Below, piece by piece: positions 1 to 7,496 of a DNA stretch of 17,140 bases; the stretch's first letter is position 1; each line of letters starts with the position of its first letter. The translations under genes and the position numbers were made by a program. The notes below the pieces were generated by a model that was not told the origin of the DNA, searched no databases, and saw nothing but the letters and a program-made list of their open reading frames with translations. Origin of the DNA: Chloroflexota bacterium (GTDB lineage: Bacteria > Chloroflexota > Chloroflexia > Thermomicrobiales > UBA6265); the NCBI GenBank assembly GCA_019348515.1, contig JAHWJF010000012.1:1-17140 (forward strand), read 5' to 3'.

Positions 1-548
1 GTGTCCCTGGCGAGAAGGTGTTCGGTCAGCGTCTGCAGCTCCGACAGCCTTTGCGACATGCCATGCACGACCGCGGTGGCGAGTTCCGGAGCGCGGCGAA
101 TGAGGTCAGCGAGGTCATCTGCCTTGACGATCGATATGGTCGAATCGACGAGCGCCTCGGCGGCCGTACCGCTCGAAAGTCCGTCCGAATCAATTTCCTG
201 GGTGAATACGGTATTCGGTCCGAGCAGACCGAGATTGATGGAGCGGCCATCCGGAAGTGATTTGTAGTGTCGGATGCAGCCAGAGTGCACGATGTACACG
301 CGGCCGCCGCCTTGACGCGGGCCGAAGATCTCTTTTCCGCGCTTATACGAAACGGTCGTCGTGTTACTCACCGCGTTTCCGGTGTCTGCAGCCTTTGCGG
401 GACGCTCGCGGTGGACAGACGCGAGACGCGAACGTTGGTTGCCCACTGGTGCCGCGGACTGCCCCGGAGCGCGGATTCCGTCGTACCAACCAGGAGCGGT
501 CACGGCCAACGTTCGCGCCTTGGCTCCCTGGCGGGAAGCAAACGTCAT
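1..548 (-). CDS. Crp/Fnr-family transcriptional regulator, N-terminal part (3' end cut by window edge)
   Basis: About 182 residues are visible, up to the left edge of the window. Residues about 66-115 match the cyclic-nucleotide-binding beta-roll of Crp/Fnr proteins (SYKRGKEIF, GRVYIVHSGCIRHYKSLPDG, then INLGLLGPNTVF). A long helix follows (LIRRAPELATAVVHGMSQRL, about 148-167), corresponding to the dimerisation helix. The DNA-binding helix-turn-helix should lie beyond the window. The ATG at 548 is favoured because AAGGAG (556-561) sits 7 bases upstream; a GTG at codon 60 is an alternative without a clear ribosome site. The ATG start gives an unusual Arg/Ala/Pro-rich leader of about 60 residues. 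The phosphate-binding cassette typical of cAMP binders (GE..L...R.A) is replaced by TQEIDSDGLSSGTAAEAL, so cAMP binding is doubtful. Family assignment is firm; ligand and targets are unknown. Confidence 0.82.
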   Translation of the reverse strand, partial: MTFASRQGAKARTLAVTAPGWYDGIRAPGQSAAPVGNQRSRLASVHRERPAKAADTGNAVSNTTTVSYKRGKEIFGPRQGGGRVYIVHSGCIRHYKSLPDGRSINLGLLGPNTVFTQEIDSDGLSSGTAAEALVDSTISIVKADDLADLIRRAPELATAVVHGMSQRLSELQTLTEHLLARD

Positions 549-555
549 TGCGGGT

Positions 556-561
556 CTCCTT
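556..561 (-). promoter_or_regulatory. Ribosome binding site of the Crp/Fnr-type gene
   Basis: On the minus strand AAGGAG lies 7 bases before the ATG at 548. It is the strongest Shine-Dalgarno match near this gene and decides in favour of the long N-terminus over the internal GTG at codon 60. Confidence 0.6.
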
Positions 562-634
562 TTTCGCCGCCGGCGATGAGAACTGATCGAGCGAACGATC
601 CAAGACATCGAGTCTTCCAATCGCTGCACGTCCG

Positions 635-663
635 ATCGTATAGCAATGTCCATTCATTGTCAA
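635..663 (-). promoter_or_regulatory. Sigma-70-type promoter for the Crp/Fnr-type gene
   Basis: Read on the minus strand, a perfect -35 TTGACA (658-663) is followed after exactly 17 bases by TACGAT (635-640, 4 of 6 to consensus). The expected transcript start is near 628, giving an untranslated leader of about 80 bases before the ATG at 548. The same -35, 17-base spacing and -10 recur in front of the polyol operon (8652-8680), which suggests the common housekeeping promoter form of this organism. The promoter lies in the 206-base gap between this gene and the M20 peptidase stop. Confidence 0.6.
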
Positions 664-665
664 TG
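644..665. promoter_or_regulatory. Inverted-repeat cluster overlapping the -35 box (candidate operator)
   Basis: Three alternating copies of one 5-base word are present: CAATG (644-648), CATTG (655-659) and CAATG (661-665). They form two overlapping dyads, with spacers of 6 and 1 bases. The cluster covers the -35 element and spacer of the regulator's own promoter, as expected for a repressor or autoregulator site. It does not match the classical CRP or FNR consensus. The role is inferred from position and symmetry only. Confidence 0.35.
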
Positions 666-754
666 TTTTGCACAGATATTTGTCAGCTGGATGTGGCGGA
701 GCCGAGAATCGTCTCCACAGCTTGCCGGCAAAGGTGTGGCCAGAGCTGCCGCTT

Positions 755-2038
755 TCAAGCGAGGCCGCACCACTCCGCGATGAAGACCGCCGTTGTGGTG
801 ATGGCCGTAAAGAGGTCGCCCAGCGGAATTAACTCGTTGGGCGCATGTGCCAGGCGAACGTCTCCGGCGCCGAACATGACACAGGGCATTCCGCCCGTGA
901 TCACGAAATGGCGCATATCCGCCCCGTAGGTGACAGCTTCGATGCGGGGATGTGACGAGGTGGTCATCATCCACGCCGTGGTTAGCACGGTCACAAGGGG
1001 GGAGTCGACAGAGATGCCTGCCGGTGCGAACTGCCCATCGAGCCAGGTAACGAGCGGCGGGTGATTCCGCAGCCAGTCGTCGGCAGCGGCAAGGGCGGCA
1101 ACCTCCGCGGCCAACTCGGCCTTGAACGTTGTCAGGTCTTCGCCAGGGACGAGACCAGCCCGTCCCTCTGCGACGAGTAACTCCGGAACTGACGAGGGCC
1201 ATGAGCCGGCATTGACCGTTCCGATGTTGATGGGCACCTTGTTTCGCATTCCGGCATACAGGGGGTGGGTGATATCGGCGTTCCGGCGCGCTTCGAAATC
1301 GAGCAATCCGCGGTGGATATAAGCAAACTTCTCGACCGCGCTGACTCCGTCATCGCGAACGCAGGCATGAGCCGACAGGCCCGGTACCTGCAACCGGAAC
1401 ATCAACGAACCTCCCTGAGCGGGAACGATTGCCAGATTGGTCGGTTCTGAAATTAGCGCGCCGTCCGCAACGTAGCCGCGCAGGACGGCAGCAAGAGCAC
1501 CGGCGCCGCCATCCTCCTCGGCTATCGTGCTCTGCACGAAGACATCCGCGGCAGGCGTAAGACCCGCGTGCCTCAGGGCGCGCAACGCGAAGAGATTGGC
1601 CACGAGCCCACCCTTCATGTCGCAAGCGCCTCTGCCATAGAGGCGGCCGTCAGCGGTCTCCCCGCCCAGGCCCGAGAAATTCCATGCCGTAGGATCACCG
1701 ACCGCGACGGTGTCAATGTGGCCGTTAAGAATGAGTGATCGCCCGTTGCCCCTTCCTCGACAAGCCCCAACGACATTTGGCCGGTTGGCGAACCCGCTTC
1801 CGACAGTGATCGATTCGGAATGCGGTTCCAGCACAGCGGGGTCAGGCTCCCAGACATCCACCTCCAGGCCGTGGCGACGCATCAGGCTCGCCATCGCATC
1901 TTGAGCTTGCCCCTCGAAGCCCGTCTGGCTCGGGATCCGTACGAGCTGCTGGAGAGCGTCCACGATATCTGGCTGCAACGTGCGCACGGACTCGGCAACG
2001 GCTTGAGGAACGTGCGACTCCATCCTGTCCTCACTCAT
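755..2038 (-). CDS. M20 family zinc metallopeptidase / deacylase (ArgE/DapE/CPG2-like)
   Basis: A 427-residue cytosolic amidohydrolase of normal M20 length with no signal peptide. Metal and catalytic positions are all recognisable: H107 and D109 in NGHIDT, the bridging D140 in GRGACDMKGG, the general base E174 with ligand E175 in AEEDGG, E198 in SEPTNL, and H398 in the terminal LAHAPNE. The family hydrolyses amide bonds of N-acyl amino acids, succinyl-diaminopimelate or dipeptides; the sequence does not show which, so no symbol is given. The start at 2038 overlaps the upstream CHAD ORF by ATGA, implying translational coupling. A second ATG at 2023 has a better placed purine-rich ribosome site and may be the true start. 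It is the last gene of the Ppx-CHAD unit. Confidence 0.9.
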   Translation of the reverse strand: MSEDRMESHVPQAVAESVRTLQPDIVDALQQLVRIPSQTGFEGQAQDAMASLMRRHGLEVDVWEPDPAVLEPHSESITVGSGFANRPNVVGACRGRGNGRSLILNGHIDTVAVGDPTAWNFSGLGGETADGRLYGRGACDMKGGLVANLFALRALRHAGLTPAADVFVQSTIAEEDGGAGALAAVLRGYVADGALISEPTNLAIVPAQGGSLMFRLQVPGLSAHACVRDDGVSAVEKFAYIHRGLLDFEARRNADITHPLYAGMRNKVPINIGTVNAGSWPSSVPELLVAEGRAGLVPGEDLTTFKAELAAEVAALAAADDWLRNHPPLVTWLDGQFAPAGISVDSPLVTVLTTAWMMTTSSHPRIEAVTYGADMRHFVITGGMPCVMFGAGDVRLAHAPNELIPLGDLFTAITTTAVFIAEWCGLA

Positions 2039-2631
2039 GCCGCGGACGATTGGGGCTGCCGCGGGCGTGGCAGAGGCGTCGCGGACAGCCTCACGAGCTC
2101 CCGACGCATGCCATCATGCGCAAACTGCTCCCAAAGCTCCCGAAAACGCGCGTAGGCCGACCTCCGCCCCGCGTGCTCTCTTCCCAGAAGCGCGATGAGC
2201 CCGCGTCTCGGATCATCCGCGGGAGGCCGCAGTGCGGCGCTGGCAATCATTGCTAGTTCGTCAGGAGAGGCGTCCGCGATCTCCAAACGAGTTTTCTGGC
2301 TCTGCTCCACCATGAAGCGAGAGAGCTCATTGCCGATGAGCTCGATGCGTACATCGTGGTCATGTAGCGCGCCAAGGGCCTCCTGGATCGTTTTCACGCG
2401 CTCGATCTGCCGCTCGCCAGCTTTCCCGAACTGGGGTCGAAAAAGCTCGAGCGTGTAGCGGAGTCTCTTAGCCGAGATTCGCAAATCGTGCAAAGCCTCC
2501 GAAAGCTCGGGATGCGCGACAACCGGCTCGTAGGAGTAGAACTCGGCGATGCGAATCGCGAGGACGCGTCGGGCGTTGTCGAGGACGGGAGCATGCGGAT
2601 CTACATCACGGACCGGCCATGCTCGGCTCAT
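2035..2631 (-). CDS. CHAD domain protein, C-terminal half of the domain
   Basis: A 198-residue basic, helical protein. EALHDLRISAKRLRYTLELF (about 45-64) and VKTIQEALGALHDHDVRIEL are the signatures of the second helical bundle of a CHAD domain, the His/Lys/Arg-rich fold that binds polyphosphate. The first bundle is not in this ORF but at the C-terminus of the ORF upstream (2628-4130). This ORF begins at an ATG that overlaps the upstream stop (ATGA), in the -1 frame. Its frame stays open and CHAD-like upstream of that ATG (REIERFTEIIDGG at about 2641-2679), which suggests an originally continuous protein separated by a frameshift. A natural split with coupled translation is the alternative. 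The stop likewise overlaps the M20 peptidase start by ATGA. Confidence 0.8.
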   Translation of the reverse strand: MSRAWPVRDVDPHAPVLDNARRVLAIRIAEFYSYEPVVAHPELSEALHDLRISAKRLRYTLELFRPQFGKAGERQIERVKTIQEALGALHDHDVRIELIGNELSRFMVEQSQKTRLEIADASPDELAMIASAALRPPADDPRRGLIALLGREHAGRRSAYARFRELWEQFAHDGMRRELVRLSATPLPRPRQPQSSAA

Positions 2632-4130
2632 ACCCCGTCCCCCGTCGATGATCTCCGTGAATCTCTCGATTTCTCGGACGCCTTGAATCGGCGCTCGATC
2701 TCGCTCGGCAGTGGTCCGCTGACGAGGTGGCTTAGATAGCGTTCCATCTCGACCCGCGCGTCAGCACGCTCGCGCTCAACCCGGTCAATCAGGCGGTCTA
2801 TGCCGGGATGTTCAACCAGGGGAGCCACTTTCCGGTCGGCGTGCAGCGCCTCGAGCAGCACGTCTCGGTCTCGCACCTCGCCGAGAGCCCCGGTAATCTC
2901 CTTTGCCGCTCGATGCAATGGCCCGTACCATCCGCGGGGGAATACCGGCGCCGCTACGTCCATCGCCGCTCTCAACCTGCGGGACGCGACTCGAACGTCG
3001 TGCACGCCTTCGCTGTCAGTACCCTGCAGAGCCACCGGGATTGCGCGCCACAGAGTGTCCCAACGCTCCGCAATGAGCGTTTTCATCGTTTCGCGGAAAT
3101 CGGTGCCCGAGACCAATTGTTGCCCGCCTCGAGACCGCCCGTTCTTCCTCCCCGCCGCGTCTCCATTGGCGCCCGCCACTGCATCCTTGGGTGCCACAGA
3201 TTTAACGGCATCTTCAACCGGACGCATTGCCTCCATCAGCAATCCGGTGCGGATTCCGCTCTGTGAAATCTCGATTCGCTCGGGGTTCATCCACTCGGCG
3301 ATGGCCGCCACGATCGCGACCCCTGCCGGAAGCACCCGTGCCCGCGCCTCCGGGATGTCGATTTCCGCCGCAAGCTCGGCGGCCGAAAGCGTTCTCAATC
3401 GCGAAAGAACCTGTCGCACAGCGTTCAGGTCGATCTTTGCTGCGTCAGGTACGAGTCGCGCCAAGTACTCTCCGGTGCCCCCGACGACGATCAAGCGCGT
3501 TCCCGTTCCGTTCGGCGGCGCCAATAGTGCCGCGGCACCTCGAATTGCCTTATCGGCTTCCCTTTCGCAGGCCGCAAGCTGACTGGCTTCGGGCGGGTCA
3601 GCGGCCACGAATCGGTCTGTGAGCCGGCCGGAACCCAATGGCATCGACTGTGCCGAGTGCATTGCTTCATCTCGAACAGAAATGAGCTCGGTGCTCCCGC
3701 CCCCGATGTCAGCAATGAGTGCAGCACCCTTCATGTCGGTCGAGGCGGCAATTCCCCGAAATGTCAGAGCGGCCTCCTCCTGACCGTCAACGGCTCGCAC
3801 TTCGATCCCGGCGGCTTCTCGCACTCGAGCGAGAAAAGTGGCGCCGTTTGCCGCGGCCCGGGTTGCCTCGGTTGCGACGGCAACGACTCGTGTCGCCCCG
3901 AGTTCCCGCGCCCGAGCCGCGAAGCGGATCACGGTCTCGATGGCGACCTCTACCCGTTCCTCGTCGAGACGGCCCGTGCTTTCCAGGTTCTGTCCCAGAC
4001 GGACGACTTCGGATGCCCAGTCGAACTGATCAATCCCACCATGGGCATTGGCGCGGCCCACGGTCATTTTTATCGAGTTCGAGCCGATATCGATTGCGGC
4101 AACAACCTGTCCCGTAATGTGTGTCGTCAT
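2628..4130 (-). CDS. Ppx/GppA-family exopolyphosphatase / pppGpp phosphohydrolase with C-terminal CHAD half
   Basis: A 500-residue protein. Residues 1 to about 310 are a Ppx/GppA (ASKHA-fold) domain: AAIDIGSNS (11-19) and ADIGGGSTEL (140-149) are the phosphate-binding loops, ATEATRAA (86-93) is the conserved bridging motif, and E118/E119 in GQEEA supply the catalytic base. This family removes terminal phosphates from polyphosphate or converts pppGpp to ppGpp. A Gly/Arg/Asn-rich linker leads to the first bundle of a CHAD domain (VHDVRVASRRLRAAMDVAAP, then LGEVRDRDVLLEAL). The last 20 or so residues (ASEKSRDSRRSSTGDGV) look out of frame, and the rest of CHAD continues in the next ORF. The ATG at 4130 is preferred; a TTG at 4148 adds six residues. 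Neither has a ribosome site, and AATTTA at 4155-4160 (minus TAAATT) could be a -10 for a nearly leaderless mRNA. Confidence 0.88.
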   Translation of the reverse strand: MTTHITGQVVAAIDIGSNSIKMTVGRANAHGGIDQFDWASEVVRLGQNLESTGRLDEERVEVAIETVIRFAARARELGATRVVAVATEATRAAANGATFLARVREAAGIEVRAVDGQEEAALTFRGIAASTDMKGAALIADIGGGSTELISVRDEAMHSAQSMPLGSGRLTDRFVAADPPEASQLAACEREADKAIRGAAALLAPPNGTGTRLIVVGGTGEYLARLVPDAAKIDLNAVRQVLSRLRTLSAAELAAEIDIPEARARVLPAGVAIVAAIAEWMNPERIEISQSGIRTGLLMEAMRPVEDAVKSVAPKDAVAGANGDAAGRKNGRSRGGQQLVSGTDFRETMKTLIAERWDTLWRAIPVALQGTDSEGVHDVRVASRRLRAAMDVAAPVFPRGWYGPLHRAAKEITGALGEVRDRDVLLEALHADRKVAPLVEHPGIDRLIDRVERERADARVEMERYLSHLVSGPLPSEIERRFKASEKSRDSRRSSTGDGV

Positions 4131-4265
4131 GCGCAATACCCGAATCAAGCGCCGAATTTAGGCCGCGAGAGTATCATGCCGGAACGATGGCCGACGCGCG
4201 CTCCGTGAGAATCACAGCGGTTGCACACGTGATGCCCGCACCCGTCTGGTTCCCGGAAAGGCACT

Positions 4266-4538
4266 ATGAACGCTGAGAACCACGACCAGGATCCGGCAAA
4301 CCGGGTGCTGGAGCTGTTGACAACCGGTGCCAGGGCAGAGTTGGAGCTCTTGAGGAGGGAGCGTAAGGCGGAACGGCGACTAGCTGATGCCCTGGACGTA
4401 CTCGCCAGCGACAAGGCGCGACTGCGGAAAACTCAGCAACGGATGGAGCGCAGCCGCGAAGCCGTTGCCGCCGCGCAGGCGAGGTTGCGAGAAGCCCAGG
4501 CGAGCCGCGCCGCCGGCCCGGCCGGAAGTCAGGACTGA
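4266..4538 (+). CDS. Small coiled-coil protein of unknown function
   Basis: A 90-residue, highly charged protein (Glu, Arg, Lys, Ala) predicted as one almost continuous helix. The stretch from about 12 to 82 has heptad-like spacing of Leu and Ala (LELLTTGARAELELLRRERK at 15-34, LADALDVLASDKARLRK at 39-55), as in a coiled coil. There is no signal peptide or membrane segment. The ATG is preceded by GGAAAGG at suitable distance. It is transcribed divergently from the Ppx gene and its last 10 bases overlap the end of the convergent CapA gene. The ribosome site and strand isolation make it a likely real gene; no family is recognised. Confidence 0.6.
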   Translation: MNAENHDQDPANRVLELLTTGARAELELLRRERKAERRLADALDVLASDKARLRKTQQRMERSREAVAAAQARLREAQASRAAGPAGSQD

Positions 4539-6190
4539 GCCTCGGCTCCGTCTCGGGCCGCCAGTCGATCGGTCGCTCCCCAGAACCGGTCCATCAGCGC
4601 TGCCTGTTCCCCCGACGTCATCGGGCGCGGCTGGTGAAAATCTTCGATTTCGACCCCGTGGAAACGCAGCCCGACTATTTTCGAGCCTCGCAAAATGATT
4701 TCGAGGGCATACCCTGACCGGACCTCGGCCGCCCACATCTGGTCGAGGATGAAGTTTCCCGGCGAATAGACAATTGGTTTGCCGGCATAGATCTCCATTC
4801 CCTGGATGAGGTGAGGGTGGTTGGTAACGACCATCGCCGCTCCGGCATCGATTGCCATGTGAGTCGCTTCTACGGCCCATGCCGGCGGGATGGCGATATA
4901 TTCCGCGCCAAGGTGAAAATACGGGATGACCACATCCGCGACAGTGGTCGCGGCCGCGACGTCCTCAAACACTTGAGCCGCCAGATACGGGTTCGTCCCG
5001 GCCCCCTCTTCGCTGGCACCCGAATCAACGTCGAGCACGCCATTTGCCGTCCCCGGCTCAATCTCATAGTTGGCGGTCACCGCGTCAATACCGAGAAAGG
5101 CTACGCGCGTCCCACGGACTTCGACGATCCAGGGTGCCCGGGCGGCCGCGAGATTCAGTCCTGCGCCGAAAAATGGCACCCGGTACGTGTCAAGCGCCGC
5201 GATCGTATCCAGGAGCCCCTGCACGCCCCAGCCTTCGCTATTCCACACGGAATGGTTGTTGGCGAGCGTGACTGCATCGATCCCAGCCAGTGCGAAGCCC
5301 TCGAGCATTGCCGGGTCGGAGACGAACGTGACCGAGTGCGGATCGGCGGGCTGCGGCAATGTGTTAGAAAGATTCCCTTCGAGGTTGGCCACTGTCACAT
5401 CGAACGCCCGCAGCAAAGGAGCGACGCGGTGAAATGGCCGGGTGAAGTCTCCATACTCGACCATATGGAGATGCACGTTTCGCCCCGGAACGATGTCGCC
5501 GATCACGCCTATTCGAACCGGAACTTGTGCTCCAACTGCGTCCGCTAGCGGATCTGATTCCCCTACCGATAGTGCTTGGACGCGAAAGTCAACGGACTCC
5601 GCGGGAATCAGCGCCAGCGCGCCTGGGTCGTCATCCATCGCCTCAGCCAGGGCGTCGTAGCTCTCGAATACTTGGTCAGGACGCACTCCCCTGACGGTGT
5701 CGCCGGCAAGAGCGAGAGGACGCACTGGGAGCGGCACCACTGAGCCAACAGCGGCCCAGTTCGCAATCTGCCCGTTCAGGAGACGCCACGGATCCTCCGG
5801 TCCAACGCCAGCAAGCGGCAGACGCCGCGATGCCACCAATACCATCCCTTGAGGAACGCCCAGGTTCGGCAGTGGTCTCGCCGATTGGGGTGTGCTCCTA
5901 GCCGATGGAGTACCGGCAGGCACCGGAGAGGCCTCCACCGCAATCGGCGTCGATGGTGCCGGGAGGTTCATGGTTGCAACCGGCGATGCAGCCATCATCG
6001 GTGACGTCGGGATACCGGGCGCTTCCGCCGTCCGCGAAATCTGAAGCGCAAGAGACCCGACCGCACCTACCGTTGCCGCCGCAACCGGGACCGCGCCCGC
6101 GATCACCGCGCGCCGGCTCAACGGGCGCCGCGGCGCCTTTGCTAACCGTGCCGTCCGGATTCGGCTTGAGCCCGCACCTGGCTCAGGCAC
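4529..6190 (-). CDS. CapA family protein (metallophosphatase fold) with Tat-like N-terminus and PstS-like segment
   Basis: A 553-residue exported protein. Residues 21-50 carry RRPLSRRAVIAG followed by a hydrophobic run, a twin-arginine-like signal or anchor. A low-complexity Ser/Pro/Ala/Thr linker runs to about 110. Residues about 125-220 (LLNGQIANWAAVGS; PVRP; DDPGALALIPAESVD) resemble the second lobe of a PstS-type phosphate-binding protein. The CapA/PgsA domain, about 224-490, has GVIGDIVPGRNVH (D232), ANLEGNLS (N269, E271), TLANNHS (N311-H313), PYFHLGAEY (H426), TNHPHLIQG (H458, H460) and YSPGNF. CapA-family proteins are linked to poly-gamma-glutamate or other capsule polymers, though many have unknown substrates. 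Translation starts at GTG 6190 with GAGAAGGA upstream. It lies 27 bases downstream of the 408-residue amidase, so it is probably in the same operon. Confidence 0.88.
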   Translation of the reverse strand: MPEPGAGSSRIRTARLAKAPRRPLSRRAVIAGAVPVAAATVGAVGSLALQISRTAEAPGIPTSPMMAASPVATMNLPAPSTPIAVEASPVPAGTPSARSTPQSARPLPNLGVPQGMVLVASRRLPLAGVGPEDPWRLLNGQIANWAAVGSVVPLPVRPLALAGDTVRGVRPDQVFESYDALAEAMDDDPGALALIPAESVDFRVQALSVGESDPLADAVGAQVPVRIGVIGDIVPGRNVHLHMVEYGDFTRPFHRVAPLLRAFDVTVANLEGNLSNTLPQPADPHSVTFVSDPAMLEGFALAGIDAVTLANNHSVWNSEGWGVQGLLDTIAALDTYRVPFFGAGLNLAAARAPWIVEVRGTRVAFLGIDAVTANYEIEPGTANGVLDVDSGASEEGAGTNPYLAAQVFEDVAAATTVADVVIPYFHLGAEYIAIPPAWAVEATHMAIDAGAAMVVTNHPHLIQGMEIYAGKPIVYSPGNFILDQMWAAEVRSGYALEIILRGSKIVGLRFHGVEIEDFHQPRPMTSGEQAALMDRFWGATDRLAARDGAEAQS

Positions 6191-6217
6191 GCTGCGGCAT
6201 CCTTCTCTCAGACCGAA

Positions 6218-7444
6218 TCACCGCGCGGCCGGAGGATATCGCTCGAAGAATTCGACGATGGCATTCTCGTAGGCGGTAACAATCGCGTCGCGACCTTCAG
6301 GAGATGACAGCACCGCGGCATCCCCATCATTCGAGACGAAGAGGGCCTCCACGATCGCTCCCGGCATCTTGCTCGCCGTAATCACTCCGGGCACCTCTGG
6401 ACCGGTCATGATGAAGTGCCTGAACAGCGAGTGCTCCATTTGCACGTCCGCGGTCGTATCGGGAAGAACACCTCGTTCCTCCTCCGCTGGAAGACTGTAG
6501 CCGATGCGCGCCAGTTGTTCCTTTAGGTGTGCGTACGCCAAAGTGGCAAAGACCGCGTTGCGATCCCCAAAATTGCGCTCTCGCGTAAACCAGGTCTCGA
6601 ATCCGCGGGGGCTTCCGGTGGAGTAACCGTTGACGTGCATCGAAACCAAGAGGTCAGCCTCGGCCTCGTTGCAGAGGTTGATGCGCGCTTGCAACTCGTC
6701 CAGGTTCTTGTTGCGATCTGAACGCGGTGCGTCATGCGCAGCAGTGCGGCCATCCCCGTTGACGTCTTTCCCGTCAACATTCACAGCAGTGTCCGTTTCT
6801 CGGGTCATCACAACCGTGTAGCCGCGCTGCAGCAATCGAGCCTCCAGGTCCCAAGCATGCTCGAGAACGAGCATCGCCTCCTCCATTGCTGGGATGCTGC
6901 TATCGAAAAACCGGCTGAAACCTCGATCCTCACCACCGTGGCCGGGATCAAGGCAGACGATCGGCGGTCGCGCAAAGGACGCAGGCAGGGCAACCGGTGT
7001 CTCGACAATAGGTTCGAGCGGTGGCGGCGGTGGAGCGGCGTCAGGCGCCGGAATAGTTTGCGCCACAGGCTCGACCCGGGCTGCCGAGATCGGCTCCTCA
7101 ACGCGGCCGAACAATCTGCCACCGGCGAACGCGAGGACTGTCAGGCCAAGAATGAGGAGCGTTCCCGCCAACGTGATCCCCGGGGAACGAACCTTGCTGT
7201 CTGAATGGGGTTTTGGCATGCGGGGAACCGGGCGTGATCTCTTCTCAATCGTTGTCGATGCATCCGCGGCCTCTGCAGGGCGAGTCCCACGCCGAGATGC
7301 ACCGCGCCCGGCGATCGTTTTGGTATCCGCTTGGAGTCCTCGCCGGCTATTCGATACGCCGGGATCGCCAGTCGCCCACTCTTCGAGGTCGAGTGGCAGC
7401 CGCGCCCTAGGCGGTGGGAAGCTCGACTTCTGCCAGTCACTCAT
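6218..7444 (-). CDS. N-acetylmuramoyl-L-alanine amidase (Amidase_3), membrane-anchored
   Basis: A 408-residue protein that should cut the amide bond between MurNAc and L-Ala of peptidoglycan. An 88-residue cytosolic, Arg/Pro-rich N-terminus precedes one membrane helix (89-110) and a Pro-rich spacer (131-160). The catalytic domain starts with PIVCLDPGHGGED (H169 zinc ligand); further expected zinc ligands are E189 and H270 (LLVSMHVNG), with catalytic E366 in GAIVEALFVSN. All key residues are present, so it should be active. DVNGDG (227-232) lies in an insertion not usual for the family and resembles a calcium-binding loop. The ATG at 7444 lacks a strong ribosome site; an ATG at 7219 (MPKPHS) would remove most of the cytosolic tail. 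It is a paralogue of the next upstream gene, 52 bases away. Confidence 0.92.
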   Translation of the reverse strand: MSDWQKSSFPPPRARLPLDLEEWATGDPGVSNSRRGLQADTKTIAGRGASRRGTRPAEAADASTTIEKRSRPVPRMPKPHSDSKVRSPGITLAGTLLILGLTVLAFAGGRLFGRVEEPISAARVEPVAQTIPAPDAAPPPPPLEPIVETPVALPASFARPPIVCLDPGHGGEDRGFSRFFDSSIPAMEEAMLVLEHAWDLEARLLQRGYTVVMTRETDTAVNVDGKDVNGDGRTAAHDAPRSDRNKNLDELQARINLCNEAEADLLVSMHVNGYSTGSPRGFETWFTRERNFGDRNAVFATLAYAHLKEQLARIGYSLPAEEERGVLPDTTADVQMEHSLFRHFIMTGPEVPGVITASKMPGAIVEALFVSNDGDAAVLSSPEGRDAIVTAYENAIVEFFERYPPAAR

Positions 7445-7496
7445 AACCGTTCACGCGCGGCGCACACCACCGCTCCTGCCATTTGCGGCAAGCCTT

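Noticed and set aside
267..929. 220-residue plus-strand ORF
   Set aside because: It lies opposite the Crp/Fnr-type gene and runs through its promoter into the peptidase; composition is Arg/Ser/Cys-rich with no domain, as for an antisense shadow.
2800..3582. 260-residue plus-strand ORF
   Set aside because: Fully antisense to the Ppx/GppA gene, whose motifs are intact; the ORF is Ser/Arg/Ala low-complexity and has no ribosome site of note.
4529..4538. Terminator between the convergent coiled-coil and CapA genes
   Set aside because: The genes overlap by 10 bases and no stem with a U-tract is present.
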